From Planctomycetota bacterium (GTDB lineage: Bacteria; Planctomycetota; UBA1135; GCA-002686595): DNA of 64,000 nt. The notes beneath the pieces were generated by a model. That model was given only the letters and a program-made list of their open reading frames with translations. It was not told where the DNA came from and searched no databases. The position numbers and the translations under genes were made by a program. Positions 8,321 through 18,012 of this stretch are shown in pieces. The first letter of the stretch is position 1. Each line of letters opens with the position of its first letter. The stretch spans positions 241,895 to 305,894 of the forward strand of contig JABABA010000001.1 of NCBI GenBank assembly GCA_014238415.1, read 5' to 3'.

Positions 8321-8523
8321 GGTTTTGTCTCGCTGGATGGATTCAATAAAAAGAGGAGCAAACAAGGAGCCTCTTCGACTTCAGCAGCCGGAGACAGAGT
8401 ACTCTGCCCCACACCATTCTTGGAAGAGCCAAAGAGCGACCAATAACCCCAAGGAAGCGAGCGCACAGCCTTCGCCCAGGATCTGACGGGTGCGCCGACA
8501 GTTCATGGCTACTTGCTCCTGAT

Positions 8524-9600
8524 TCAACCTAGTCCGCGCAGGGCCATGACAGCAAAGCAAGTCGCCGCGTGGCTGATAAAGTGCTTGCCATCGTGATGAG
8601 GAGAGCGAGAAAACCAGCGCCCACTCTCTCGTTGCGCAAGCCTCAGCCAGGCGGCCATCTTCTTCAGCTCCGGCCTGCTGGTAGGCACACCCGCCTCTCG
8701 AAGTACGTGCAAGGTGAAAGCCGTGGCGTAGGCATCTGATGAGTTGACAAGCTCCGATCCATCTGCACGCCTCCAGTTCTCTCCTAGATCCCGCAAGGCG
8801 ACCCCGCCGTCTTCACGTTGGGCAGCCAGCAGCTCGGCAATCCACAGTCGCCGAGCCTTTGCGGTAAGGACCCCGTCAAGGTGACTGCCCGCCCACAGCC
8901 GCATGCCCTTCTGGTGGAGATTGATGGGCTGATTCTCTCGCATCCAGCCAAGCAATCGCTTGATGCCCCGGCGTGCAGATTCAGTTCGCCGGTCACTGAC
9001 AGGCGCGTGCCCGAGCGCCAATCCGAGCACGGCGACTCCGAAGTGCTGATCCACCTCAAAAGGTGGCCAACCGCATTGCAGCCAACCCTCAAATGTTCCT
9101 GACGCAGACAACGACTCCAGACACCAGTCCAGGCCTGCTTTGGTAATGGGTGCGAGCTTGCCTGAGGTCTCCATATCGGAGATCGTGAGCATCGCGGTTG
9201 TCATAACCAGACCTTCGACCGCGCCGCGCCTCCCCCTTGTTTTCTCTCCGTCAATGATGAAACGCGTGAGATACCCCTGCGCAAAGTTCCTCATTTCCTG
9301 ATAGCGACTGTCTTTGGAACCTGCGAGAGCCGCTAGCGCGAGTCCGTTGGTGTGACAGGTGATACACTTGCGCTGCTCGTTCCACTGGATGGACGCTTGC
9401 AGGGCAAAGTCCTCGCCTCGTGCCATCGACCACAGCTTGGCTCGCGGCTCATCGGCGCGGTTGGGCGCTAAGCGCTCATTGCGCTCTTGTTGAGGGGTGG
9501 CCAGTTCGTCGGTGGTCCCGGGACCATCCTGGGCGTGCACCTGACCGGCTGCACCCACAGCAAGCACAGTGACAACGAGGAAGGCGGCAGGGGGCTTCAT
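8524..9600 (-). CDS. Secreted protein with CxxCH haem motif and squalene-cyclase-like alpha/alpha toroid
   Basis: A 358-residue exported protein starting at the ATG at 9600, with a signal peptide to about residue 23 (MKPPAAFLVVTVLAVGAAG). CITCH at 79-83 is a c-type haem attachment motif. The rest contains repeated helical blocks typical of terpenoid-cyclase/prenyltransferase toroids: GLVMTTAMLTISDM, HFGVAVLGLALG, RLWIAELLAAQREDGG, SDAYATAFTLHVLREAGV and HAATCFAVMAL. I infer a periplasmic mono-haem protein with a toroid scaffold, which is known in planctomycetes but has no assigned reaction. The catalytic Asp-rich motif of true squalene cyclases is not seen. It is divergent from the antiporter gene, with 77 bp between the starts. 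Confidence 0.75.
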   Translation of the reverse strand: MKPPAAFLVVTVLAVGAAGQVHAQDGPGTTDELATPQQERNERLAPNRADEPRAKLWSMARGEDFALQASIQWNEQRKCITCHTNGLALAALAGSKDSRYQEMRNFAQGYLTRFIIDGEKTRGRRGAVEGLVMTTAMLTISDMETSGKLAPITKAGLDWCLESLSASGTFEGWLQCGWPPFEVDQHFGVAVLGLALGHAPVSDRRTESARRGIKRLLGWMRENQPINLHQKGMRLWAGSHLDGVLTAKARRLWIAELLAAQREDGGVALRDLGENWRRADGSELVNSSDAYATAFTLHVLREAGVPTSRPELKKMAAWLRLAQRESGRWFSRSPHHDGKHFISHAATCFAVMALRGLG

Positions 9601-9677
9601 GGATTGCTGTAAAGATATACCACGACTAGGCCGCGCACGGTTTCCACTGGCAACGAAAGGGGAACCTTGGCTTCCGC

Positions 9678-11534
9678 ATGATGAGAAAGGGTACCCTGCG
9701 GGCCGTGTTTTTCGCGCTCTCCACCTTGCCCATCGATCCCCCAGGGGCGCTGCCCGCCCTGGCGGGAATCCTGGCTGCTGGCGTGGCAGCCCAGTGGTTG
9801 GCCTGGCGCTTGAGAGTGCCTTCAATCCTGCTTCTGCTTGCCACGGGACTCCTGCTGGGGCCTTTGACGGGCCTGCTCGATCCCGGGAAGCTGTTTGGTC
9901 CCCTGCAGAGCCCGATGATTTCCCTGGCGGTGGCGATCATTCTCTTTGAAGGCGGCCTCACCCTGGACATGCGCGAACTCCGAGCGCTGCTGACCCCGGT
10001 GACCGGGTTGGTCATCGGAGGAGTCCTGATCACGTGGGGTCTGATCGCCTGGGCCGCCAGTGGAATCCTGGGTTTCTCTGATGGCCTGGCCATTCTGATC
10101 GGCGCACTCCTGACAGTCACGGGCCCCACCGTGGTTGCGCCCCTGCTCAACCATGTGCGTCCCACAGGAGAATGCGGGCCCCTGCTGAAGTGGGAAGGCA
10201 TCGTGGCAGATGTGATTGGAGCAACCCTGGCGGTGTTGGTGTTGGGCGCGATCAGCAACATCGACGGAACCTTGACTTTGGGCGGCATCAGCTTGGGATT
10301 GCTCAAGACTTTTGGTGCCGGCCTCCTGGTGGGCGCCTTGTGCGCAAGCTTCTTGATCCTGGCACTGCGCCAGCGCTGGATCCCCGATCGGTTGGAGGTG
10401 CCCGTGACCCTTGGACTGGTACTCGCCACCTACGCCCTGGGCGATTCGATTCAGCACGAAGCAGGATTGCTGGCTGTGACCCTGATGGGTTTCCTGCTGG
10501 CCAATCAGCGTGTTGTAAGGGTGCAACACATCGCAGAATTCAAAGAGACCCTGACCACCTTGCTGTTGGCCTGCCTGTTCATCGTGTTGGCGGCGGGCAT
10601 CCAGCCGGCGGAGCTGGCCCAATTGGACGGAGCTACAGTTCTGTTCGTACTCGCGCTGATCCTGGTGGTACGACCAGCGGCAGCCTTCCTGTCCCTTTCC
10701 ACCAGCAAGCTCCCGTGGCAACAAAAGGCCTTCGTAGCCGGAGTGGCACCCCGAGGAGTAGTCGCCATTGCAGTAGCCGCCCTGTTTGCTTCACGACTGC
10801 AAGGCATCCTGCCCGATGCGGATCGACTGGTGCCCACAGTCTTTGCCGTAGCCGCCGGAACAGTTTTGGTCTACGGTTTGGGAGCCGCACCCTTGGCGCG
10901 AGCGCTCAAGCTGTCCAGCAAGGATCCTGGTGGAGTCCTGCTTGTGGGTGCATCGGCCTTTGCGGAGAGCCTGGCCCAGGCCCTCAGGCAGGCGGGGGTT
11001 CCCGTGGTGCTGGTTGACTCCAATCCAAGGCGCTTGAGTGACGCGCGCATGGCGGGCATCACTACCGCTGCGGCAGATGCAACATCGGCCCATCCAGCGG
11101 AGCACATTCCAATGGGCGGCCTTGGCCACATGCTCGCCTTGACCCCAAATGAACAAGTCAACCGCCTGGCAACCCAGCAGTTCGCGGAGTTCTTTGGCCG
11201 AGCAGAGGTCTACCGCCTGCAAGATGGCCGGCAGGACAAGGACATAAGCGCTGGACGCAGCCTGTTTCCAGAAGGCTTGACTTACTCCGAGCTGGCCCGC
11301 CGCATGGCCGCTGGCGAAACAGTTCGAGCCACAGAGTTGAGCAATGAGTTTCCCCTGCAGGCCTTCATGGAACACCATGGGGAGGCCGCCGTACCCTTGC
11401 TCCTGCGACGAGGCGGCAAGCGTACGATCCCTCTGACTCGGGCTGCTGAGGCATCCCCTGAGGCCGCAGACACCCTCTTTTATCTAGGCCCTGATCCTCA
11501 GCAATTGCCCGTTCATAAGAAGTTGGATTTATGA
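9678..11534 (+). CDS. CPA1-type Na+/H+ (cation/proton) antiporter with C-terminal TrkA-N domain
   Basis: A 618-residue protein. About a dozen membrane segments cover residues 20-410, with the exchanger-type signatures LLLATGLLLGPL, AIILFEGGLTLDMREL, LLTVTGPTVVAPLL and VAPRGVVAIAVAALFA. The cytoplasmic part from about 415 begins GGVLLVGASAFAESLAQALRQAG and VVLVDSNPRRL, a Rossmann-like TrkA-N nucleotide-binding domain. The family exchanges Na+ or K+ for protons across the inner membrane, and the TrkA-N domain may gate it by NAD(H) or another nucleotide. The glycine-rich turn is GASAFAE rather than the canonical GxGxxG, so nucleotide binding may be altered. Adjacent ATG codons at 9678 and 9681 are both possible starts. 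Confidence 0.9.
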   Translation: MMRKGTLRAVFFALSTLPIDPPGALPALAGILAAGVAAQWLAWRLRVPSILLLLATGLLLGPLTGLLDPGKLFGPLQSPMISLAVAIILFEGGLTLDMRELRALLTPVTGLVIGGVLITWGLIAWAASGILGFSDGLAILIGALLTVTGPTVVAPLLNHVRPTGECGPLLKWEGIVADVIGATLAVLVLGAISNIDGTLTLGGISLGLLKTFGAGLLVGALCASFLILALRQRWIPDRLEVPVTLGLVLATYALGDSIQHEAGLLAVTLMGFLLANQRVVRVQHIAEFKETLTTLLLACLFIVLAAGIQPAELAQLDGATVLFVLALILVVRPAAAFLSLSTSKLPWQQKAFVAGVAPRGVVAIAVAALFASRLQGILPDADRLVPTVFAVAAGTVLVYGLGAAPLARALKLSSKDPGGVLLVGASAFAESLAQALRQAGVPVVLVDSNPRRLSDARMAGITTAAADATSAHPAEHIPMGGLGHMLALTPNEQVNRLATQQFAEFFGRAEVYRLQDGRQDKDISAGRSLFPEGLTYSELARRMAAGETVRATELSNEFPLQAFMEHHGEAAVPLLLRRGGKRTIPLTRAAEASPEAADTLFYLGPDPQQLPVHKKLDL

Positions 11535-11571
11535 TCTAGAACTACCCGCGGCCTGTTTCTAGGCTGGTTGG

Positions 11572-14139
11572 ATGGACTATCGCACGCACCAGAACAAGAG
11601 CACGGGCTTGGGCTGCCTGCTCGCAGCGCTCACAATTTCCTGCTACAACGCAGCGCCCTCCGTCTCCACCGGATCAGGTGGCCCCGGAGGTGGAACGCAG
11701 GGGCCTCTGGGCATGGGCCCTGCCCTTTACCTGGACCTGAGCGGAAGCAGCAGGAGTGCTGGAGGCAACCTGCTCGAACTTCGTTTCGACCGGGACATCA
11801 TCGTCTCGGATCCGACCCAACTCGATCTGCGCCTGCCCACACCCGGGAATTCGTTTGGGGAATGGAGCGCGCAGGTGAACCCAGAAGACACCACTACACT
11901 CCGGGTCTGGTTGGGAGCCGAAGCCAGTCTGCGAAGCCGCGGCAGACGAGTTCCTGGTCCCCCTCTCATCGGACAGCCCAGCACCTTGCGCATTCCTGCA
12001 GACAGTCTGATTCGGGACGCGGCCACAGGAACATTTTCCGCCGAAGACCTGGACATGGATGTGTTTCCTGGTCTCGTCCCCGCACCGCTGGAATCCGGCG
12101 ATCTGTTTGACGCTGCTGCCGCCCTCATGATGGACCTGAACCATGACGGCACCAAAGATCTGGCGATTACCGGCGGCACCCCCGGTGCTGGCTGGCTGCG
12201 CTGGCAGGCATTGGATCATGGTGGCAACCCGCTTTCCCCCTGGGTGCTCATTGCCCTGCCCGATGAGGGACTTGCTCTGGCTGGCGGCGATGTCCAGGGC
12301 AACGGCCAGACGGATCTGGTCGTGGGAACACTTGGTGCTGACCTGCTGCTGACAGACTTCCCCGCAAATGCGGGCGGAGCAATAGCCCTTCCTGGCAGTC
12401 AAGGGTCAGGGGCCCTGCTCATGGCTGACATGAACCGCGATGGCCTCGACGATCTGGTGGCCGGTGGCATCACTGGTCTTTGGATCACACACTTCACCGA
12501 AACAGGACCGACCCCCCCCACCCTGATCAACGCAAACGCAGCACGTCACCTGGCCCTGATCGACGCAAACCAGGACGGTCGGCTGGACATTGTGGCAGCC
12601 CTCGATGCCCAAACCGTGGTCCTGCTGGGAACCTGCCAAGGAGGCTATCTTTTTGGCACCAACCTTGCCCACAGTACGGCCTTTGATCTGCAAGTGACCG
12701 ATGTCAATCGCGATGGCATCCAGGATGTGCTGGGAGCCGGCCCTGCGGGTGCACGTGTCTTTCACGGAATTGGTGACGGGAGTTTCTGGGCTGCGGAAGT
12801 CCTCTCTCTGAATCCAACCCAGGCACTCTCCTGCGTGGATCTGGATGGGGACTCGCACCCCGAGGTACTCCTGCTGGGAGCCACGAATGGAGCAACAGCT
12901 TTTGAGTTGTTGACCCCCGAAGGTTCGGACTGGAGCAGCGCACAGAGCGGTCTTCTGTCGGGGAGCGCCCTGGAGGTTGTGGCCACTGACTGGGACGGGG
13001 ACGGGGACACTGATCATCTGGTCCTAGGAACAGAACCTCGACTTCTGTTGAGTTCCCTGGGCGGCACCTTCGGAGATTGGACTCCGGTATCCGCACCCCT
13101 GGACCTGGGGGCGGGACCAGTCTCCGCCATGACCAGTGCGGACTTTGATGGCGACGGGGATCTGGATCTGGCATTGGCCGAATTGGGAACAGTCGAGCTC
13201 TGGCGAAACAACTTCGGCGAACTGGTCGAAGTGCTGAATATCACAACGGGCCTCAATCGAGTTGAGGATCTGGCCTTTGTGGATATCGACCAGGACGGAG
13301 ATCTGGATCTCTTTGCCGTTGGCACAGTCAGCGGGCTGCACATTTTCCTGAACAACGATGGCGTCTATGATCCGGCCCCTGCTGGTATCCACCCCGCCAC
13401 TCCGCCCTGCAATTCCATGGCCCTTGGAGATCTCGATCAGGACGGGGATCTCGACCTTGTACTGGGCGCCCTGCGGGGACACCCGGACATGGTCCTGCGC
13501 AACCTCACCTCTTCAGCCAACCCGGGAAGCGGCGGAGGGGACACGGTCCCTCCATGCACCTGGTTCGGTTTTGAAACCAGCCAACTGATGTCCGCCAAGA
13601 TGACCCACAAGGTTGCCCTGGCGAAGTTGGACGGAAACAGCAGCCTCGACATTTACTGCGGCCACGGGGTCAACGAAGCAGACACCACCTGGCTAGGCCA
13701 GGGGGATTGCACATTCTTGGAGGTAATGAGCCCTGGCTCATCGTCCGCCACCTATGACCTGATTCTGGGAGACCTCAACCAGGATGGCCTGATTGACCTT
13801 CTACCTGCCAGCGAAGGCGCGGATGTGATGCGCTCGGGTGACGGTGGGGGCGTGTTCATGTTCATGGCCCAGATTCATCAGAACCACACCACCGACCTTG
13901 CCTGGAAGGACTTGAACGGAGATGGTGTGCGCGATCTGGTCAGCACCCATGACTTCGGTGGCCCCACCAATGCCCGCTTGGGTCCCTGGAACTTCTACAC
14001 CGTGACTCCGATCTGGAGCCTGGACGCCGTGGACATGCACAACCTGGAACTGATCGACCTGGACGGGGACGGGGGATTGGACCTGATCGTGACCAGCGAG
14101 ATCGAAGGGGTTGCGGGGCAGCTCTACATGGCTCGCTGA
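11572..14139 (+). CDS. Secreted FG-GAP/VCBS repeat protein, putative lipoprotein
   Basis: An 855-residue exported protein. An N-terminal signal ends near LTISC (Cys24), a slightly non-standard lipobox. After a roughly 160-residue N-terminal domain come about a dozen FG-GAP/VCBS calcium-binding blades, for example DMNRDGLDDLV, DANQDGRLDIV, DFDGDGDLDLAL, DIDQDGDLDLFAVG, DLDQDGDLDLVLG and the last, DLDGDGGLDLIV. These should fold as one or two integrin-like beta-propellers. Unlike the VCBS protein at 42258, it lacks the Cys-rich C-terminal domain and ends right after the last blade. The ATG at 11572 is assumed. It converges with the glycosyltransferase gene, leaving a 2-bp gap between stops. Confidence 0.85.
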   Translation: MDYRTHQNKSTGLGCLLAALTISCYNAAPSVSTGSGGPGGGTQGPLGMGPALYLDLSGSSRSAGGNLLELRFDRDIIVSDPTQLDLRLPTPGNSFGEWSAQVNPEDTTTLRVWLGAEASLRSRGRRVPGPPLIGQPSTLRIPADSLIRDAATGTFSAEDLDMDVFPGLVPAPLESGDLFDAAAALMMDLNHDGTKDLAITGGTPGAGWLRWQALDHGGNPLSPWVLIALPDEGLALAGGDVQGNGQTDLVVGTLGADLLLTDFPANAGGAIALPGSQGSGALLMADMNRDGLDDLVAGGITGLWITHFTETGPTPPTLINANAARHLALIDANQDGRLDIVAALDAQTVVLLGTCQGGYLFGTNLAHSTAFDLQVTDVNRDGIQDVLGAGPAGARVFHGIGDGSFWAAEVLSLNPTQALSCVDLDGDSHPEVLLLGATNGATAFELLTPEGSDWSSAQSGLLSGSALEVVATDWDGDGDTDHLVLGTEPRLLLSSLGGTFGDWTPVSAPLDLGAGPVSAMTSADFDGDGDLDLALAELGTVELWRNNFGELVEVLNITTGLNRVEDLAFVDIDQDGDLDLFAVGTVSGLHIFLNNDGVYDPAPAGIHPATPPCNSMALGDLDQDGDLDLVLGALRGHPDMVLRNLTSSANPGSGGGDTVPPCTWFGFETSQLMSAKMTHKVALAKLDGNSSLDIYCGHGVNEADTTWLGQGDCTFLEVMSPGSSSATYDLILGDLNQDGLIDLLPASEGADVMRSGDGGGVFMFMAQIHQNHTTDLAWKDLNGDGVRDLVSTHDFGGPTNARLGPWNFYTVTPIWSLDAVDMHNLELIDLDGDGGLDLIVTSEIEGVAGQLYMAR

Positions 14140-14141
14140 GG

Positions 14142-16187
14142 TCAATTCGATTGCTGCCTCGCCATCCAGCGCCGGAGTTTAGCGGCGTAGTGTTCGGCCC
14201 GCTGTTGCTGGCCCCGGGCACGGGTTAGCTCTACCGCTCGCGAAAGAGCCTGCTCCACAAAGGCCGCCTCGCTTGATGTTGAGAGATAGAGGTCTGCGGC
14301 CAGAGCCCAGGCCTCAAGACTGTCCTCTTGCAGTTCGTCAAGACTTCTGGCCCGGACGAAGGCCGCGCCCACATGGCGTCTGTCCAGTTGCAGAACCCGG
14401 GACAGGGTCACTTCCGCACCCCGGAAATCCTTCTGGGCAAAACGCGCCCTGCCCAACTGATACAGCACCCCGGGTTCGGGGGCACCAGTGTCCAGGTACT
14501 CCTGTGCCAGGGCAACTGCGTTCGAGTAGCGCCCGGCCTTGAACTCTACGCGCAGGCGATCCTCGCGGGCCTCAGGGAAACCCTGGTGCTGGAGCAACTC
14601 ATCGAGAATCACTTGTGCCTGGTCCATGCGCCCCAATTCCAAGAACGCGCGCGCCAGGCCCAAGCGTGCATGGGGCGATACCCGCTCATGGGCCGTGGCC
14701 CGGCTGTAGTGCTCCGCGGCAAGCCCATGCTGGCCCAATCCCATAGCCGCGTCACCCAGTTGCATTTCGCCAATGGACTCGGAGGGAAGGAGGTTGCTCG
14801 GCGTGATCCAAACCGAAAGAGCCCAGATTCCAAAAGCGGGCAATAGCAGGCCGGCGGCTCGTCGCACCTGCTCCCCCTTGATGGCACAGACCCCCAACAA
14901 CATGCCGTGGGACGCAAAAACCGCCATCACAGGCCAGACCGGCAATCGGAAACGAGAGCACATGAAGAAGGCAACGACCCCGGCCCCGTAAAGGGGCACA
15001 AAAACAAAGAGGGGCAACTGCTCACGCATCCTCTTCCGGCCAAGAAAGGCTCCCACAAGGCCGAATCCCAGAAGCGCCCCAAAGGGCAGCAACCAGGAAT
15101 TCGCCAGGGGGTCGTAGTGGGTGGCAAAGAAGGTGGGTTCAAGGTTGTTGCCCAACTCGCGCGAGGACAGAAACAAGCGCGTCTTCGTTCCCAGATGGCG
15201 AAGGAAGGCCCCCGGATCCTGCTTCATCCAGTCCAACACACGCCCCATGTAGTGGGCCGAGACTCCACCAGGAGTCAGGCTTTCGCCCTCTGCAACTTCC
15301 GCTTGACGACGCGCATCCTCCGAGCCCTCCCACCAACCCGCACGAGTTCCCGGCACGATGGCGGTGCTGCCGTCGCTCTGCGGGTTGTTGCCAATCCATA
15401 GATTGACCCCGGCCTGGGTAGCAACAAGGGTCCACTCGCCCCCCACTACCCGATTGCGCACCGTGATGGGCAGCACCGGCAGGATCCATCCGATGCTGAA
15501 CAAGAGCGCCAGCATCCAGCCTGCCCGACCCTTCGCACGACCGCGCACCCAGAAGAAAAACACGGGCGCAAAGAGCAGCACATTGGGCCGGGTAATGGTT
15601 GCCAGCCCCCACAGCACTCCAGACCAGAGCGCACTCCTTCCGTCCGGGCGCTGATGCAGACCAAGAGTGGTGATCAAAGCCCCCAACACCAGGGGCAGAA
15701 ACAACACAGGAATCAGAAGCTGCGTGTCGAAATGCAGGGGCACCCAGGCCACCGCCATGATCAGCGCCGCCAAGTTCCCCTGTGCACGGCCAAAAATCCG
15801 AAGGGCCAAGAGGCCTGTCAAGAAAACCGTCGCCCCCCCCAACAGACACTGAACCAGCCGCCAGACCAGAAGATTCTCTCCGAAGACCGAGTTCAAGACC
15901 CCAAGAAACCAAGGGTAGAGGGGCGCGCGAAAATAGGCCTCGGTGTGAATTTCCTGCCCCAGTGCAAAGGCCCGAGCCCAGTCCAGGTGATAGCGGGCAT
16001 CCATGATCGGCACCTGGGCATAGGGGCTAGCCTCCCCGAAGAGCACATGAGCCACCCGCAGCAGCACCCCCAGGACGGCGATACCGATCAGAGCCCGGGG
16101 AATCCGCCCCTGGTCCCGCGCTCGCTTGTCCCCATTCCCTTGATCCGCATCCCGCACGGGCCAAAGCCTAGCAAGCTGATCGCCCAC
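14142..16187 (-). CDS. GT39/ArnT-like membrane glycosyltransferase with C-terminal TPR repeats
   Basis: The protein has an N-terminal helix, then the acidic first-loop motif MDARYHLDWARAF typical of PMT/ArnT-like (GT-C) enzymes that take polyprenyl-phosphate sugars. About ten membrane helices follow, and the C-terminal 200 residues form TPR-like repeats (LGQHGLAAEHYSRATA, LLARAFLELGRMDQAQV, LYQLGRARFAQKDF). It presumably transfers sugars to lipid or protein on the periplasmic face. The open frame extends to 16673 but overlaps the divergent GH20 gene, so the start must be a GTG near 16205, 16187 or 16157. I chose 16187 because AGGAG lies just upstream, although the spacing is short. Confidence 0.8.
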   Translation of the reverse strand: MGDQLARLWPVRDADQGNGDKRARDQGRIPRALIGIAVLGVLLRVAHVLFGEASPYAQVPIMDARYHLDWARAFALGQEIHTEAYFRAPLYPWFLGVLNSVFGENLLVWRLVQCLLGGATVFLTGLLALRIFGRAQGNLAALIMAVAWVPLHFDTQLLIPVLFLPLVLGALITTLGLHQRPDGRSALWSGVLWGLATITRPNVLLFAPVFFFWVRGRAKGRAGWMLALLFSIGWILPVLPITVRNRVVGGEWTLVATQAGVNLWIGNNPQSDGSTAIVPGTRAGWWEGSEDARRQAEVAEGESLTPGGVSAHYMGRVLDWMKQDPGAFLRHLGTKTRLFLSSRELGNNLEPTFFATHYDPLANSWLLPFGALLGFGLVGAFLGRKRMREQLPLFVFVPLYGAGVVAFFMCSRFRLPVWPVMAVFASHGMLLGVCAIKGEQVRRAAGLLLPAFGIWALSVWITPSNLLPSESIGEMQLGDAAMGLGQHGLAAEHYSRATAHERVSPHARLGLARAFLELGRMDQAQVILDELLQHQGFPEAREDRLRVEFKAGRYSNAVALAQEYLDTGAPEPGVLYQLGRARFAQKDFRGAEVTLSRVLQLDRRHVGAAFVRARSLDELQEDSLEAWALAADLYLSTSSEAAFVEQALSRAVELTRARGQQQRAEHYAAKLRRWMARQQSN

Positions 16188-16206
16188 GCTCCTAGAATCT
16201 CCCACG

Positions 16207-18012
16207 ATGCCGCCCCACCTCCTGAGCAACCTTGTGCCCCAGCCCCGGTCCCTCCACCTCACCGGCGGGGTATGGGACCTGAAGCGGAACGGAGCGATCT
16301 CGGCGGGCGGTCCGAGCGAGTGCCTCGACCCTTGCCTTTCCTTCTTGGGCCCGGATCTTGTGCGGGCAGCGAGAGCGGGCGAGACCCAGGCGATCAGCCT
16401 CTCCAGCGCACACCAGACAGCAGAAGGATACGAGCTGGAGATCACCTCCTCCGGCATCCGGATCAGTTGTGCCGCCCAAAATCCCCACCCTGCCCTGGCC
16501 ACCCTGCAGCAACTGCTGCGCCTTGCCCAGAACGATCCACTGCCCCGAGGACTGATCAAAGACGCTCCTGCCCTTGCCACCCGCGGCTTCATGCTGGATG
16601 TGTCCAGGGACCGCGTGCCCAGCATGGAGCAACTGCACGATCTGGTTCGTACTCTGGCCGGGCTCAAGTACAACCACCTGGAACTCTACACCGAACACAC
16701 ATTTGCCTATCGGGGTCATGAGAGCGTCTGGAGAGACGCCTCACCCCTGACAGCGGACGAGGTGCGCGAACTGGACCGCTCCTGCGCATCGTTGGGCATC
16801 AACCTGGTGGCCAACCAAAACTGCCTCGGCCACATGCACCGCTGGCTGACACTGTCGCAATACAAGAGTTTGGCAGAAGACCCAAAGGGAATGGAGCACG
16901 CCTTCAGTGTGGCCAAGGAACCGTTCAGCCTGTGTCCCACGGATCCGCGCAGTCTGGATCTTGCCACAGATCTGATCGACCAGCTGCTCGCCTGCCACCA
17001 GTCCAGGCTGATCAACGTAGGACTCGACGAGACTTTTGATGTGGGACAAGGGCGCAGCGCTGACGCCTGTAAACAGCGCGGCAAGGGACGGATCTATCTG
17101 GAGTACCTGCAGAAGATCCACGCACACCTGGAATCCCATGGAGCCCAGATGCTCTTTTGGGGCGACATCATCTGCCAGCATCCCGAGTTGGTGCCGGAGT
17201 TGCCCAGGAACGCGCTTTCCCTGCTGTGGGGTTACGAAGCAAGCCATCCCTTTGAAGAACAGGCCCGCCTGTTTGCCGATTCTGGACTCGATTTCTGGAT
17301 CGTGCCCGGAACCAGTTCATGGCAGAGCCTCCTGGGTCGAATCAACAACGCTCGCGCCAATCTGGCCGAAGCAGCCCAGGCTGCCGTGAAGCACGGGGCT
17401 CGGGGCTGGATGGTGGCCGATTGGGGCGACTTCGGCCACTGGCAGCCATGGCCCATTTCCTGGCCCGGGCTGATCCTGGGTGCCGCGGAAGGGTGGAATC
17501 CGGGCCAGACCACCGGCGACCTTGCCAGCCAGATCGAGCTGGCTATCCCTGAGGCCGAGGGTCATGGCCAGGGCATCGTCGCCCTGGGCCAGGCCCACGA
17601 GGCCCTTGACGCGCCAGCAGTCAACGGCACCGGCCCCTTCTATCACCTGCGCTACGCCCACAGTCCCATGCCACTCCAGCGCGCGCCGAATCTTACCCAC
17701 GAGGGCCTGGCGCGCATGAAGCAAGCCAGGCTCGACGCATTGTCCCTCCTCCCTACGGGCACCACCATCAGCCAGGAACTGCAAGCCGCTTGCGCAATCA
17801 GCGGATTCGGCGAGGCGCTTGCAGCCGCACGACTGGGAGGGAAAGCGGGTGCCGAGCTCACAGACCTCGACAAGAAGACACAGGCCGTACTCAAAGAGCA
17901 GCTCGACCAGGCACTGCAGCAACATGCGGAGGCCTGGCCTCTTCGTTCACGGGCTGGGGGTCGCGAGGATTCACTTCAACGCCTACGCAACATCAACGCA
18001 CTGCTGAGCTAG
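16207..18012 (+). CDS. Glycoside hydrolase family 20-like beta-N-acetylhexosaminidase
   Basis: A 601-residue protein. Residues 1-120 resemble the small GH20b alpha/beta domain (EGYELEITSSGIRI, AALATLQQLLRL-like helix). From 122 a TIM barrel starts at ATRGFMLDVSRDRVPS, with YNHLELYTEHTFAY and NQNCLGHM following. The catalytic Asp-Glu pair is D274-E275 in INVGLDETFDVG, as required for substrate-assisted hydrolysis of terminal GlcNAc or GalNAc. No signal peptide is visible, so it may act in the cytoplasm, perhaps in amino-sugar recycling. Its start is divergent from the glycosyltransferase gene within a few dozen bases. Its stop overlaps the opposing gene's stop through the shared palindrome CTAG at 18009-18012. 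Confidence 0.88.
   Translation: MPPHLLSNLVPQPRSLHLTGGVWDLKRNGAISAGGPSECLDPCLSFLGPDLVRAARAGETQAISLSSAHQTAEGYELEITSSGIRISCAAQNPHPALATLQQLLRLAQNDPLPRGLIKDAPALATRGFMLDVSRDRVPSMEQLHDLVRTLAGLKYNHLELYTEHTFAYRGHESVWRDASPLTADEVRELDRSCASLGINLVANQNCLGHMHRWLTLSQYKSLAEDPKGMEHAFSVAKEPFSLCPTDPRSLDLATDLIDQLLACHQSRLINVGLDETFDVGQGRSADACKQRGKGRIYLEYLQKIHAHLESHGAQMLFWGDIICQHPELVPELPRNALSLLWGYEASHPFEEQARLFADSGLDFWIVPGTSSWQSLLGRINNARANLAEAAQAAVKHGARGWMVADWGDFGHWQPWPISWPGLILGAAEGWNPGQTTGDLASQIELAIPEAEGHGQGIVALGQAHEALDAPAVNGTGPFYHLRYAHSPMPLQRAPNLTHEGLARMKQARLDALSLLPTGTTISQELQAACAISGFGEALAAARLGGKAGAELTDLDKKTQAVLKEQLDQALQQHAEAWPLRSRAGGREDSLQRLRNINALLS

Noticed and set aside
16188..16673. Upstream extension of the GT39/TPR gene into the GH20 gene
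   Set aside because: The extra residues are basic and random, overlap the GH20 start region on the other strand, and the family motifs begin only after 16157.
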